Positions 52,854 through 62,393 of a DNA stretch of 64,000 nt are shown here, piece by piece (positions within the stretch are counted from its first letter, which is position 1; every line of letters begins with the position of its first letter). This stretch comes from Vreelandella andesensis (GTDB lineage Bacteria; Pseudomonadota; Gammaproteobacteria; Pseudomonadales; Halomonadaceae), in assembly GCF_003989795.1 (NCBI RefSeq), contig NZ_RZHG01000002.1, positions 78,288 to 142,287 on the forward strand, in the 5' to 3' direction. The translations under genes and the position numbers were made by a program. The notes under the pieces are model-generated. The model was not told the DNA's origin. It saw nothing but the letters and a program-made list of their open reading frames with translations, and made no database searches.

Positions 52854-55800
52854 CTAAAGTGACCCTTGAGCGCTTCCGCTGTCACTGCGCTTCCAACGAT
52901 TGCGGCCGTGCTCAACCCACGAAAGCAAAGCAGGGATGATAAATAGCACGAGCAGCGTGGAGCCCCCCAAACCGAAAGCAATTGATGTTGCCATGGGGAT
53001 GAGAAATTGGGCTTGCAGCGATGTTTCAAACAGCAGTGGTAACAGCCCGCCAATGGTGGTTAGCGACGTGAGCAGAACGGCTCTGATCCGTTGCACAACG
53101 GCTTCATTGAGTGCAGCGTCAATTTCCAAGCCCTTTTCACGCTGCTGGCGGTAGAAGCTGACCAGAATAATGGCGTTATTCACCACAATGCCTGACAGCC
53201 CAAACAGGCCGAAAAGCGACAAGATTGTCAGGTCGATCCCCAATGCCCAGTGCCCAAGCAGAGCGCCTACCAAAGAAAAGGGGATAATCGCCATCACGAT
53301 CAGCGGCAGGGTCCAGGAGGCAAAGACCCAGGTTAAAACGGCGTACATTAAGCCCAAGCCAATCACAAGGCCGGTGCGCATATCTGCCATGGTTTCGCGC
53401 TGGTCAGCCGCTCGCCCCTCAAAACTGGTCGTTAAGAAGTATTCACGCTCCAAGCGAGGTAGTAGCTCGACGGACAGGCTTTCTAACACCTGTTCTGCGG
53501 ATGTTGTCTGGCTGTCAATTTCGGCGGTTACCTCAACGGAAAGCTGCCCCTCGGCATGGCGCAAGGTCTCGAAGCCTTGGCGATGGGATAAATCCATCAC
53601 CTGAGAGAGCAGTACCTGGCGGTCATCCGCTAACGTCACTGCGAGACTGGAAAGAGTAGATAAGCGCTCGCGTTGGTACCTGGGCAGTTGAACGCGCACT
53701 TCGATTTCATCGGCACCTGATTGGTGTACCTGCACGATCCGGCCATCAAAGGCGGTACGTAACTGGCTGCCTAAGTCTTCAGTGGTTAGGCCCAGTGCTT
53801 GGCCATAGGCGTTAACACGGTAGATCAGCTGCTCGCGCCCCCAGGGCATATCATTTTCGGTGCTGAGTACGCCGGGTAACCCTGCCATGGCCTCGCCTAG
53901 CGTATCGGCGGCACGGCGCAGGCCTTGCGCGTCTTCACCGATTAGCCTGATGTTCACATCCTTACCCGGCGGGCCCGCGGCACGCTCAGTGATATTCAAG
54001 TTATCCAGTCCGGCCGGTGTTTGTATCCGTTCACGCCAGGCGCGGATAAATTCCACATTGCGCACGTCACGGGTATCGGGCGAGGTGAGCTCGACCATTA
54101 ATGAGCCGACGCCATCGCCGGTGCGGGCTGGCGCGCCCCCTGATTGAGTGCTGCCGTAGTGAGCAACGGCCGTGCGCACTAAGCCGCCGCCGAGGGCATC
54201 ATCGGTTGCCTGTAGGGTGGCCTGCAGGTGGTCGACAAAATCGGCTGCTTGCCCTCGGTGGGTGCCTGCCACAAAGCTGGCGTTGGCATACACAATGCTG
54301 GATTCTGGCGACGGGAAGAAATTGAAGCCTATACGGCCACCGGCGAGCAACCCGGCGGTCACCAGCGTAATTGCCAGCGCAGTGGCCAGCGTGACGCCAC
54401 GGTAGCGCAGGGAGCGCTGAGAAAAACGCCGGAAGCGGCCGTCACGAAACTGTTCAAAACGCGCCTCGAACCCTTGGCGCAGCCGCTCGACACCGCGAGC
54501 CGGGCGCTTAATCTTGTTAGCAGGTATAAACGCATTACGCAGGTGGGCAGGCAGCACCACAAAACATTCCAGCAACGAGGCGATTAGAACGCAGATCATA
54601 ATAATCGGAATATCGCCGAGGATATTGCCGATCACCCCGCCGACCATTAAAAGCGGCATGAAGGCTGCCACCGTGGTTAGCGACGAGGCGATCACTGGCC
54701 ATAGCATGCGTCGTGCAGCGCCAGCAGAAGCAAGCCTTGGGTCTTCGCCCATGCGGTGGTGAGCATCCGCGTCTTCGCCCACCACAATCGCATCATCGAC
54801 AATCACCCCCAGCGCCATGATAAGGGCAAACAACGACATCATGTTGATGGAGCCGCCAATGCCCCAGAAAACACCTAAAGATGCGAGAAACGCCGTAGGA
54901 ATGCCAACGGCTACCCATAGCGCCACCCGCGCGGGAAGAAAGAAATACAGCAGAATCACCACCAGCAGCAGGCCGGTTAGACCGTTACCCAACAGTAGCG
55001 AGATGCGCTCATCGATCAGTTGCCAAGACTCATCGTAAACCTCTAACTCGACGTTGGGCGGCAGGGTGGGGCGCGTGTCTGCCAGCCAGCGCTCGAGGTG
55101 TTTCGCGGCTTGCAGGGAGTCTCCGCTTTCTGCCCGCTGCAAAATCATTTCAACGGCTGGCTGGCCGCGGTAGGTTAGTTCGACCTCCCCCTCGCGGGCT
55201 TCCTGATGAACGCGTGCGACGTCGCCTAAGCGCAGCTGCAGGCGGTCGTTACTGAGAACGGGCATGTCCTCGAAGGCTAGGGCATCACGGTGTTGTTCAA
55301 GAGAGCGTAATTCCCGGGTACTGTCTTGTTGCCCTAATAAGCCCGCTGGTAAATCCCGCGACATGCCCTGAACTTGAGCAGCAATTTCTTCCAGGGATAA
55401 CCCGAGTGCTTGCAGGCGTTCAGCAGGTACTTCGATGCTGATTTGTTGAGCAGGAAGCCCGTTGAGCTGAATACGGTCAATCCCCGCCATCAGCAACGAG
55501 TCTTCAAAACGATGGGTTAACTGGCGCAGTTCGTGGGGGGCTAAATCACCATGCACCAGCAGGCGCGCCACGGGTTCGTATCGTGCTTGGCGAGCGATTT
55601 CGGGGGTTTCTGCATTGGCTGGCAGGTTCGTAAAACTATCCACTTGTTGGCGAATGTCGTCCAGCGCTAACACCGGGTCGCTGCCTTCCTCCATTTCCAG
55701 CGTGATATTGGCAATACCCTGGGCTGAGGTGGACGTCATTCGCTTCAAACCGTCTAGGCTGCGCAGTCGCTGTTCCAGCGGATTCGTAATGCCCTGTTCA

Positions 55801-55988
55801 ATGTCTTCGGCAGAAGCACCGCTCCACACCACGCGCACGCTGACCACATCGAGCGCAAAGGTGGGGAAAAACTGAATGTTCATGCGCGCAATACCCAGCG
55901 CACCGCCCAGCAGCATTACCAGCATTACCAGGTTGGCCGCTACCTTATGGCGAACAAAAAAGCCGATCACATCGCCACGTTGGGTCAT
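52854..55988 (-). CDS. RND efflux transporter permease (HAE-1 like), system 1
   Basis: This 1044-residue inner-membrane transporter has the standard RND layout: a first segment (about residues 12-32), a large periplasmic loop, segments 2-6 with the proton-relay sequence ALGVIVDDAIVVGED (about 395-410), a second loop, and segments 8-12 near the C terminus (LSIFGLFGLSGIVVNNAIIL-like ILSLFGLFGLSGIVVNNAI). It exports hydrophobic compounds with its adaptor. It overlaps the adaptor gene by 4 bases. No outer-membrane channel gene is nearby, so a TolC-type protein encoded elsewhere would be needed. Confidence 0.93.
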   Translation of the reverse strand: MTQRGDVIGFFVRHKVAANLVMLVMLLGGALGIARMNIQFFPTFALDVVSVRVVWSGASAEDIEQGITNPLEQRLRSLDGLKRMTSTSAQGIANITLEMEEGSDPVLALDDIRQQVDSFTNLPANAETPEIARQARYEPVARLLVHGDLAPHELRQLTHRFEDSLLMAGIDRIQLNGLPAQQISIEVPAERLQALGLSLEEIAAQVQGMSRDLPAGLLGQQDSTRELRSLEQHRDALAFEDMPVLSNDRLQLRLGDVARVHQEAREGEVELTYRGQPAVEMILQRAESGDSLQAAKHLERWLADTRPTLPPNVELEVYDESWQLIDERISLLLGNGLTGLLLVVILLYFFLPARVALWVAVGIPTAFLASLGVFWGIGGSINMMSLFALIMALGVIVDDAIVVGEDADAHHRMGEDPRLASAGAARRMLWPVIASSLTTVAAFMPLLMVGGVIGNILGDIPIIMICVLIASLLECFVVLPAHLRNAFIPANKIKRPARGVERLRQGFEARFEQFRDGRFRRFSQRSLRYRGVTLATALAITLVTAGLLAGGRIGFNFFPSPESSIVYANASFVAGTHRGQAADFVDHLQATLQATDDALGGGLVRTAVAHYGSTQSGGAPARTGDGVGSLMVELTSPDTRDVRNVEFIRAWRERIQTPAGLDNLNITERAAGPPGKDVNIRLIGEDAQGLRRAADTLGEAMAGLPGVLSTENDMPWGREQLIYRVNAYGQALGLTTEDLGSQLRTAFDGRIVQVHQSGADEIEVRVQLPRYQRERLSTLSSLAVTLADDRQVLLSQVMDLSHRQGFETLRHAEGQLSVEVTAEIDSQTTSAEQVLESLSVELLPRLEREYFLTTSFEGRAADQRETMADMRTGLVIGLGLMYAVLTWVFASWTLPLIVMAIIPFSLVGALLGHWALGIDLTILSLFGLFGLSGIVVNNAIILVSFYRQQREKGLEIDAALNEAVVQRIRAVLLTSLTTIGGLLPLLFETSLQAQFLIPMATSIAFGLGGSTLLVLFIIPALLSWVEHGRNRWKRSDSGSAQGSL

Positions 55989-57232
55989 TGAGTATCCCCA
56001 GGGCCAGTCGATGTGTGGGTGATCTCAACAGGCAGCCCCTGAACAGCGTTAGGCAAGTGGGTCGACATGATGCGGTCGCCTTCTTTCAGTGTCTCTGCAC
56101 GCACTAATAGCCAACGCTCCCCGTCGTGCTGGGTCACTTCACCTAACCGTTCGACGTGCTGGCGCTCCAGGCGGTTGTCATGATTGATACGATAAAGTAG
56201 ATCGGCCCCGTGCAAAGCGGAATAGGGCACGACGAATGCATTCCCCACCCCAGGGCGGCGAAGCTGAACTGCCATCATGGCCCCCGGGCGCAATCCATGA
56301 GCGAGACCTTGCACTGAAAAAATTGCTTCGGTGCCGGTTGGGTCGCTTTCCCCCGCCAGGCGTTCCAGTACGAAGCGCTGGATGCCATTGGTGGCGGTAG
56401 CCTCAAGCGGTACACCGCTGAGCAGGTGCGCTTCAAGTTCAGTGTGATAGCGCTGTGGAATACGGGCGCGTAGCTCTAGGCCATCGAGCGGATAAAGCGA
56501 TAGTAAGGCGGCGCGTGGAGCCACGTCGTCGCCTTCAGCAACATGCACCCGCGTTACGCTGCCAGCGAAGGGTGCGTGAACACGGCCACGCTCCAGATCA
56601 CGTTGTGCGTCGTCTTTTTGCACTTGGGCCCTGGCCAAGCGAGCTTCCAAGCTGGCTAGCCGAGAAGGGTATTCGGCGATGGTGCTTTCACGGGCAGATA
56701 CAGTGAGCTGAGCGCGAGCCACGGAATCGCGGGCCGCATCAACATCAGTTTGAGACGTTAGGTTGCGTCCTTCCAGAGAGCGGTTGCGTTCCAATTGGCG
56801 GTTAGCGCTGGCGAGAAGATTGCGCTCTTGGGCTAAAACTTGGCGATTATTCTCATGGCGGATGCGCTCGTTTTCTAACTGAGCCTGCAGGTCGGCTAGT
56901 TCAGCCTCGGCTTGGCGCAGCGGCGATGATAAGTCGTCTTCGTCCAGCGCTATAAGCAGCTCCCCTTGGGCTACCCGCTGGCCATCGCTTACTGGCCGCT
57001 GCGCCACCCGCGCTTGAATTGGCGCTACAAAGGTGACCATATCTGGCGCAACCACTTCGCCAAATAATGCAAGCAAGGGGGCATGTTCGCCAGGCGAAAC
57101 GCTCAATGCCTCGACAGGCCAGCGGCGCTCCTGGGCTTCCACAGGGGCAGGCTCAGGGCGTGTGTAACGCAACGCCATAAAGCTGGCAATGCCAAGAACT
57201 AGAATCACCAGCGGGAGTAATCGCTTCAGCAT
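55985..57232 (-). CDS. RND efflux periplasmic adaptor, system 1
   Basis: This 415-residue membrane fusion protein has an N-terminal anchor (about residues 4-22, LLPLVILVLGIASFMALRY) without a lipobox. A lipoyl/barrel-sandwich half (VTFVAPIQARVAQRPVSDGQ) is followed by a long alpha-helical hairpin (about 110-215, with LRQAEAELADLQAQLENER) and the second half (VHAPFAGSVTRVHVAEGDDV). The beta-barrel and membrane-proximal domains complete it. It links the RND pump to the outer-membrane channel. ATGA joins it to the permease gene. Confidence 0.92.
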   Translation of the reverse strand: MLKRLLPLVILVLGIASFMALRYTRPEPAPVEAQERRWPVEALSVSPGEHAPLLALFGEVVAPDMVTFVAPIQARVAQRPVSDGQRVAQGELLIALDEDDLSSPLRQAEAELADLQAQLENERIRHENNRQVLAQERNLLASANRQLERNRSLEGRNLTSQTDVDAARDSVARAQLTVSARESTIAEYPSRLASLEARLARAQVQKDDAQRDLERGRVHAPFAGSVTRVHVAEGDDVAPRAALLSLYPLDGLELRARIPQRYHTELEAHLLSGVPLEATATNGIQRFVLERLAGESDPTGTEAIFSVQGLAHGLRPGAMMAVQLRRPGVGNAFVVPYSALHGADLLYRINHDNRLERQHVERLGEVTQHDGERWLLVRAETLKEGDRIMSTHLPNAVQGLPVEITHTSTGPGDTQ

Positions 57233-57573
57233 AAGAATATCTTTATATGGAATAAGGCGTGCTTATATTAACCCGCTTGCATTCCCAATAATATCGATTC
57301 ACAGCACTGTTGCGACAATGCGGCGCACTTAGAGAAGGTTCGCATGGGTTGCCCAAATTTTCTGACCAATCAGATATAAATAAGGTATATCGCTAAAAAA
57401 ACGAAAACAAAGCGCTTTCCTATAGCCGGTGCGGCTGTTTGCCCTAATGAACGCTATATATAATTTATTGATATATGTTTATCATTATATGTATAGGCAT
57501 CTGCTCTATAGATTATATCTGTATTTTCTTGTCCTCCTGGTGCGAGGGTCACCGTTACTGCTAAGGAAGCTCA
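57233..57573. promoter_or_regulatory. Divergent promoter region between two RND operons
   Basis: This 341-base, AT-rich region separates the two adaptor genes and must hold both promoters. Its clearest structure is the dyad at 57455-57496. No open frame has support, and no regulator gene is adjacent. Confidence 0.6.
57455..57496. promoter_or_regulatory. AT-rich dyad between RND operons (copy 2 of shared element)
   Basis: The sequence contains ATATAATTT (57458-57466), a central GATATAT (57470-57476) and ATTATATGTAT (57484-57494). The arms ATATAAT and ATTATAT are complementary. It lies 77 bases before the system 2 adaptor ATG. The order and spacing of the blocks match those upstream of sqr with a few indels. 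Confidence 0.6.
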
Positions 57574-58635
57574 ATGCAATACCTTGTTCTGTCCCTGTTA
57601 ACGCTACTGTTGGTTGGCTGCCAAGAGCAGGCGCCGCAGACATCGTCGGACGCAGATCCTCGCTGGGTTAAAACTGCGGTGGTTATGGCGGATACCGCGC
57701 GAGCGCTATCGCTAACAGGTGTTTTGCGTGCGCGCCACGAAACGCCTCAGGCCTTTCGGATCAGTGGTCAGATTGCCACGCGTCACGTTGATGCCGGGCA
57801 GTCAGTTCGTCTAGGAGAGGTATTGTTCACCCTTGACCCAAGTGATCTGGAAGAAACGCTCGCTGCTTCTCGGGCGGAGTTGGCTGCGGCACAGGCATCG
57901 TTAGCGGTGGCCGAGGCGGATCTGGTTCGTGACCGACAATTGCTCGAGCAAAACTACCTTAGCCGCCAGGCGTTCGAGCGCGCCGAGCTTAGCATGCGCG
58001 AAGCCACCACGCGCAGAGATGCTGCCAATGCGCGGTTGGCCGAGAGCCGCAACGCGCTAGGCTACGCAACCCTGCGCGCCGAAGCCGATGGTGTGCTGAT
58101 CGATGTCAACGGCGAGCCGGGGCAGGTAGTTGGCACCGGCCAGACGGTAGCTAGGCTGGCGCATGATGGACCCCGAGAGGTAGAGGTCAGTTTCCCCGCG
58201 CACTGGCGCCCACCGCAGAAGGGCGAGTTGCAGGTAGGGGAGCGGCAGATCGCGCTGACCCGCCGCGAAGTGGCAGGTGCGGTCGACCCCGCTACGCTTA
58301 CCTGGCGCGCGCGATATCGGTTGGAAGAGCTACTTGAAGAGCGTGGCCTAGGCGATGTAGTGGAAGCACGCTTCATGCTAAACGATACAAAGGCGACGGG
58401 ATATTTTCGTGTGCCCGTGGCCGCACTGGATGAGCGTGGTAACGGCTCGCAGCTATGGCAGGTGGTGGATGGCAAGGCCCAGCCGTTGCCAGTCACTCCA
58501 GAGCGGACGACGCGCGAGCACGTTTGGATTAGCGGTGAAGGGCTTGAAGAAGGGCAAGCAGTGATCAGCTTGGGGACTCACCTGCTTACACCCGGTATGG
58601 CAGTTCGTCCGCTGAGTGAAGAGGTCGCGCCGTGA
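57574..58635 (+). CDS. RND efflux periplasmic adaptor lipoprotein, system 2
   Basis: This 353-residue membrane fusion protein has a signal peptide with a lipobox (MQYLVLSLLTLLLVGCQEQ, Cys about residue 16), so it is probably a lipoprotein anchored in the inner membrane. The barrel-sandwich half (QIATRHVDAGQSVRLGEVLFTLDPSDLEET), a short helical hairpin (about 92-155) and the second half (LRAEADGVLIDVNGEPGQVV) are clear. AAGGAAG precedes the ATG. The stop overlaps the permease GTG start. The coding sequence looks more GC-rich than the sulfur island. Confidence 0.91.
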   Translation: MQYLVLSLLTLLLVGCQEQAPQTSSDADPRWVKTAVVMADTARALSLTGVLRARHETPQAFRISGQIATRHVDAGQSVRLGEVLFTLDPSDLEETLAASRAELAAAQASLAVAEADLVRDRQLLEQNYLSRQAFERAELSMREATTRRDAANARLAESRNALGYATLRAEADGVLIDVNGEPGQVVGTGQTVARLAHDGPREVEVSFPAHWRPPQKGELQVGERQIALTRREVAGAVDPATLTWRARYRLEELLEERGLGDVVEARFMLNDTKATGYFRVPVAALDERGNGSQLWQVVDGKAQPLPVTPERTTREHVWISGEGLEEGQAVISLGTHLLTPGMAVRPLSEEVAP

Positions 58636-61600
58636 GCTTTCCAAATTTTTCTGCTCTAGCTGTTCGCGAACGGTCTGTCACGTTGTTTTTTTTGGTGATC
58701 TCACTGCTGGCAGGGCTCTATGCTTTTGCCTCTATGGGGCGCGCTGAAGACCCAGACTTTACGGTGCGGGTGATGATGGTCTCGGCTGTATGGCCAGGCG
58801 CTTCGCCGGAAGAGATCCAGGAAAGCGTGGTAGACCCGCTGGAAAAGCGCATCCAAGAGGTTGACGATCTCTACCGTATTGAAACGACTATTCGCCCGGG
58901 GCGGGCCGATATCAAGGTGGAGTTCGAGGACTATACGCCTGGTGAAGAAATGGCAGATCGATTTTATCAGGTGCGGCGTCGGATGCAGGACGCCGCTCCC
59001 ACCCTTCCTGATGGCGTGTTGGGCCCGCTGATCAATGAGGATTTCGGCGACGTCTACTTCTCACTGGTGGCCTTGAGTGCACCGGAAATGCCGATGCGCG
59101 AGCTGGTGCGCGAGGCAGAAGACATTCGTGATCGCCTGCAGCGTGTTGAGGGGGCCAATAAGGCTCAAGTGTTGGGCGAGCGTCAGGAACGCATATACGT
59201 CGATTTTGATCTGGCCAGGCTTCAAAGCTTGGATATCTCGCCACAGGCGGTCTTTGCCGCTATCGAAGCGCACAACCGCCTGCTGCCCGCTGGGCGTGTC
59301 GATACCGATGGCCCGCGGATGTATCTCCGGCTTAATCACGACCTGTCGGACCCTGATGCGCTGGCCGACGTGCCCATTCGTATTGGCGAGCGTCTGATTC
59401 GCTTGGGTGACATCGCCGAGATCTCCCGTGGCTACGAAGACCCCCCTAACTACCAGGTGCGTGCCTTCGGTGAGGAAGCGCTGTTGCTGGGAGTGGTCAT
59501 GCAGAACGGCGTCAACGGCCTTGCGTTTGGCGAGCGCCTTGACATGTTTTGGCAGCAAGAGCGCGAGCGATTGCCATTAGGTATGTCGCTTGAGGTGATG
59601 ACCAATCAGGCTGATGCTATTGCCGGTGCTGTGAACCTTTTCCAGGTGAAGTTTCTGGTGGCGGTAGTCGTAGTGATGTTGGTCACTATGCTGGCTGTCG
59701 GGCTGCGTGCCGGTATCGTGGTCGGCATTGCCATTCCGGTCACCCTGTCGTTGACCTTCGTGGTGATGCTGGCGATGGGTATCAATCTGGATCGGATTAC
59801 CCTCGGTGCGCTGATCATCGCGCTAGGGCTGCTGGTCGATGATGCCATTATTGCTATCGAGATGATGATCGTAAAGATGGAGGAGGGCTGGGGCCGAATC
59901 GAAGCCGCTTCCCACGCTTGGAACGTTACCGCCGCCCCAATGCTGTTTGGCACGTTGGTGACAGTCGCCGGTTTTGTACCCATAGGCTTTGCGCAGTCGG
60001 CGGTAGGCGAATATGCCGGTAATATTTTTTGGGTGCTGGGCATCGCGTTGCTGTTGTCGTGGATAGTGGCGGTAGTTTTTACGCCCTATCTGGGGGTCAA
60101 GCTGCTGCCCAAACAGAAGGTTGCTCATGCTGGGCACCAGGCCTATCAGTCGCGCGGTTACCGTGACCTGCGCGGCGTTATTAGCAGCTGCGTACGTTTC
60201 CGAAAGAGCGTGGTGGTGGTGACGGTCATCCTGCTGGTGGCCGCAGTAGCAGGCATGGCCGGGCCGGTGGAAAAACAGTTCTTTCCCGGCTCGGACCGCG
60301 CTGAGGTGCTGGTCAGCGTTTATCACCCGCAGGGCACCGCTATCGGCGCGACCGATGCGACTACGCGCAGACTTGAAGCGTTGATGGGCGAGGCTGAAGG
60401 CGTGGAGTCGCTTTCCGCCTACGTGGGAGCGGGGGCACCGCGCTTCTTCATTTCGGCCAACCCCGAACAACCCAACCCGGCGTTTGCCAAGTTGATTGCT
60501 GTGACCGAGGGCGTCGAGGCGCGTGAGCGGTTGATTCAAAGGCTTAAAGAACGCATTGCGGAGGGTGCCTTCCCCGAAGCACGTGTACGCGTAGAGCGAC
60601 TGCTCTATGGCCCGCCGGTCGACTGGCCGGTGAGCATTCGCGTGCTGGGCGATGATCCTGATCTTCTGCGCGATATTGGCTACGACGTACGCGAGGTGGT
60701 CGCTGCGCATACGGCCACGCGTGATTCCCACCTGGAATGGGACGAACGGGTGCCAAGGCTGAATCTGGCGCTCGATCACCATCGGCTTCAACTGATGGGC
60801 CTGACACCCGACGACGTGGCACGTCAGCTGCAGTTCCAACTGGACGGGATGACTATCACTGAGCTTCGTGACGGTATTCGTTTAGTGCCCGCTGTAGGGC
60901 GTGGTGCTGCACAAGATATTGCCGACTTGCAGAGCCTGGAGGTCTTGAACCGCGAAGGACGTCGGGTTCCGCTCGCTCAGTTGGGCGAGCTGGAAACCAT
61001 CTTTGAGGAGCCTGTGGTCAAGCGTATCGACCGTTATCGTTTCTTGGCTGTGAACGCCGATATCGAGGGAGCCCAGCCCAATGATGTCACCCAAGAGGTC
61101 TGGTCGGCACTGGACGAGGTGCGTCAACGCTTGCCCGCCGGTTATCAGTTGCAAATTGGTGGCTCGGTGGAGCAATCGTCCAAGGCTCAAGCCTCAATCC
61201 AGGCGCTGCAACCGTTGATGGTGGTGCTGATGCTGATCTTTATCATGCTTCAGATGCGCTCTTTTGCTGGCACCTTCATCGTGGTGGCTACTGCACCGTT
61301 GGGGCTAATCGGGGCGGTGGCAGCGCTACTGCTGTTCAACCAGCCTTTTGGTTTTGTGGCGACGCTGGGGCTTATCGGCCTAGCCGGAATACTAATGCGC
61401 AATACCCTGATTTTGACCCAGCAAGTAGCAGATAACGTTAAGGAAGAGATGGCAATGCGTGATGCCGTGGTTGAGGCAGCTGTGCAGCGTGCTCGCCCTG
61501 TGGTGGTTACAGCGGTAGCAGCGATACTGGCGTTTATCCCGCTTACTCTCGATAGCTTCTGGGGGCCGCTGGCTTACGTGCTAATTGGCGGTGTGGCCGT

Positions 61601-61664
61601 CGGTACATTTATCACCCTGCTGTTTGTACCTGCGTTATACGCGCTTTGGTACCGCATCGCCTGA
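58632..61664 (+). CDS. RND efflux transporter permease, system 2
   Basis: This 1010-residue RND pump starts at GTG 58632, overlapping the adaptor stop by 4 bases. It shows the first membrane segment (RSVTLFFLVISLLAGLYAF), the porter-domain signature AVWPGASPEEIQESVVDPLEKRIQEVDD, the proton-relay DD in ALIIALGLLVDDAIIAIEMM (about residues 395-414), and a C-terminal ALWYRIA after segment 12. It differs clearly in sequence from system 1, so the pair is not a recent duplication. The substrate is unknown. It also needs an outer-membrane channel from elsewhere. Confidence 0.93.
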   Translation: MSFPNFSALAVRERSVTLFFLVISLLAGLYAFASMGRAEDPDFTVRVMMVSAVWPGASPEEIQESVVDPLEKRIQEVDDLYRIETTIRPGRADIKVEFEDYTPGEEMADRFYQVRRRMQDAAPTLPDGVLGPLINEDFGDVYFSLVALSAPEMPMRELVREAEDIRDRLQRVEGANKAQVLGERQERIYVDFDLARLQSLDISPQAVFAAIEAHNRLLPAGRVDTDGPRMYLRLNHDLSDPDALADVPIRIGERLIRLGDIAEISRGYEDPPNYQVRAFGEEALLLGVVMQNGVNGLAFGERLDMFWQQERERLPLGMSLEVMTNQADAIAGAVNLFQVKFLVAVVVVMLVTMLAVGLRAGIVVGIAIPVTLSLTFVVMLAMGINLDRITLGALIIALGLLVDDAIIAIEMMIVKMEEGWGRIEAASHAWNVTAAPMLFGTLVTVAGFVPIGFAQSAVGEYAGNIFWVLGIALLLSWIVAVVFTPYLGVKLLPKQKVAHAGHQAYQSRGYRDLRGVISSCVRFRKSVVVVTVILLVAAVAGMAGPVEKQFFPGSDRAEVLVSVYHPQGTAIGATDATTRRLEALMGEAEGVESLSAYVGAGAPRFFISANPEQPNPAFAKLIAVTEGVEARERLIQRLKERIAEGAFPEARVRVERLLYGPPVDWPVSIRVLGDDPDLLRDIGYDVREVVAAHTATRDSHLEWDERVPRLNLALDHHRLQLMGLTPDDVARQLQFQLDGMTITELRDGIRLVPAVGRGAAQDIADLQSLEVLNREGRRVPLAQLGELETIFEEPVVKRIDRYRFLAVNADIEGAQPNDVTQEVWSALDEVRQRLPAGYQLQIGGSVEQSSKAQASIQALQPLMVVLMLIFIMLQMRSFAGTFIVVATAPLGLIGAVAALLLFNQPFGFVATLGLIGLAGILMRNTLILTQQVADNVKEEMAMRDAVVEAAVQRARPVVVTAVAAILAFIPLTLDSFWGPLAYVLIGGVAVGTFITLLFVPALYALWYRIA

Positions 61665-61758
61665 CGGTTGGCCTAGTAACAAGTGCGACAATCTCTCACA
61701 TTACGATAAATGTTATAAAGTCGTAGAGTGATGTTTTATTCACAAGGAGAATAACGTT

Positions 61759-62223
61759 ATGCGTATAAGTAATCTTTCATTAACAGCTACTTTTGCTGTC
61801 ACGATGGCGCTTAGCACCGTCATGTTAGCTGGCGTTGCACAAGCAGATACGGTGACCGTTGAAGACCCTTTTGTGCGTGAGGTGCCGCCTGGCTCACCTG
61901 CTACGGCTGCCTTTATGAAGTTGTATAACCAAAGCGGTGTGCCGGTACGATTAATCGACGCCCAAAATAGCATCACGGAATTTACAGAATTACACGATCA
62001 CGTAGTGATTGATGAGGTGATGCAGATGCGCCAGATAGAAGCGATTGAAATACCTGCGTATGGGGAAACACAGCTCGCTCCTGGAGGATTGCATTTAATG
62101 TTAATTGGCTTGAACCAGCCTGCACGCAAAGGCGATTCAGTGAGTTTGAGTCTAATGTTTGATAACGGCGATGTTCTAGAAGTTGAGGCGCCTGTTCGTC
62201 CAGTGATGCCTATGCATCAATAG
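61759..62223 (+). CDS. Copper chaperone PCu(A)C
   Basis: This 154-residue periplasmic protein has a signal peptide (about residues 1-29, ending AGVAQADT) and a PCu(A)C domain: VEDPFVREVPPGSPATAAFMKLYNQSG, then ELHDHVVIDEVMQMRQIEAIEIP and LAPGGLHLMLIGL. The His and Met residues of the Cu(I) site (H-x-x-M pattern and HLM) are present. It delivers copper to cytochrome oxidases or protects against copper. A His at the C terminus (MPMHQ) may help. AAGGAGAATAACGTT precedes the ATG. Confidence 0.9.
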   Translation: MRISNLSLTATFAVTMALSTVMLAGVAQADTVTVEDPFVREVPPGSPATAAFMKLYNQSGVPVRLIDAQNSITEFTELHDHVVIDEVMQMRQIEAIEIPAYGETQLAPGGLHLMLIGLNQPARKGDSVSLSLMFDNGDVLEVEAPVRPVMPMHQ

Positions 62224-62393
62224 TGCTGACTTACTCATGAGTGATGCTGATTAAGCTCGTAGAGTTGCCAGTTATTCTATTAATCTAGGCGTTAAGTTAA
62301 GCGGGACCTTCAGGCTACCCCCCTCTGTCAACCTAGTTGTCCGGTTGGCGATATTGCCCAAATCTATTCCAGAGGGAGCGGCATGGAGCACGT

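Noticed and set aside
59823..60839. A 338-codon minus-strand frame inside the RND permease of system 2
   Set aside because: It is antisense to a well-supported pump, begins within it and has no recognisable domain; GC-rich coding DNA often leaves such frames open.
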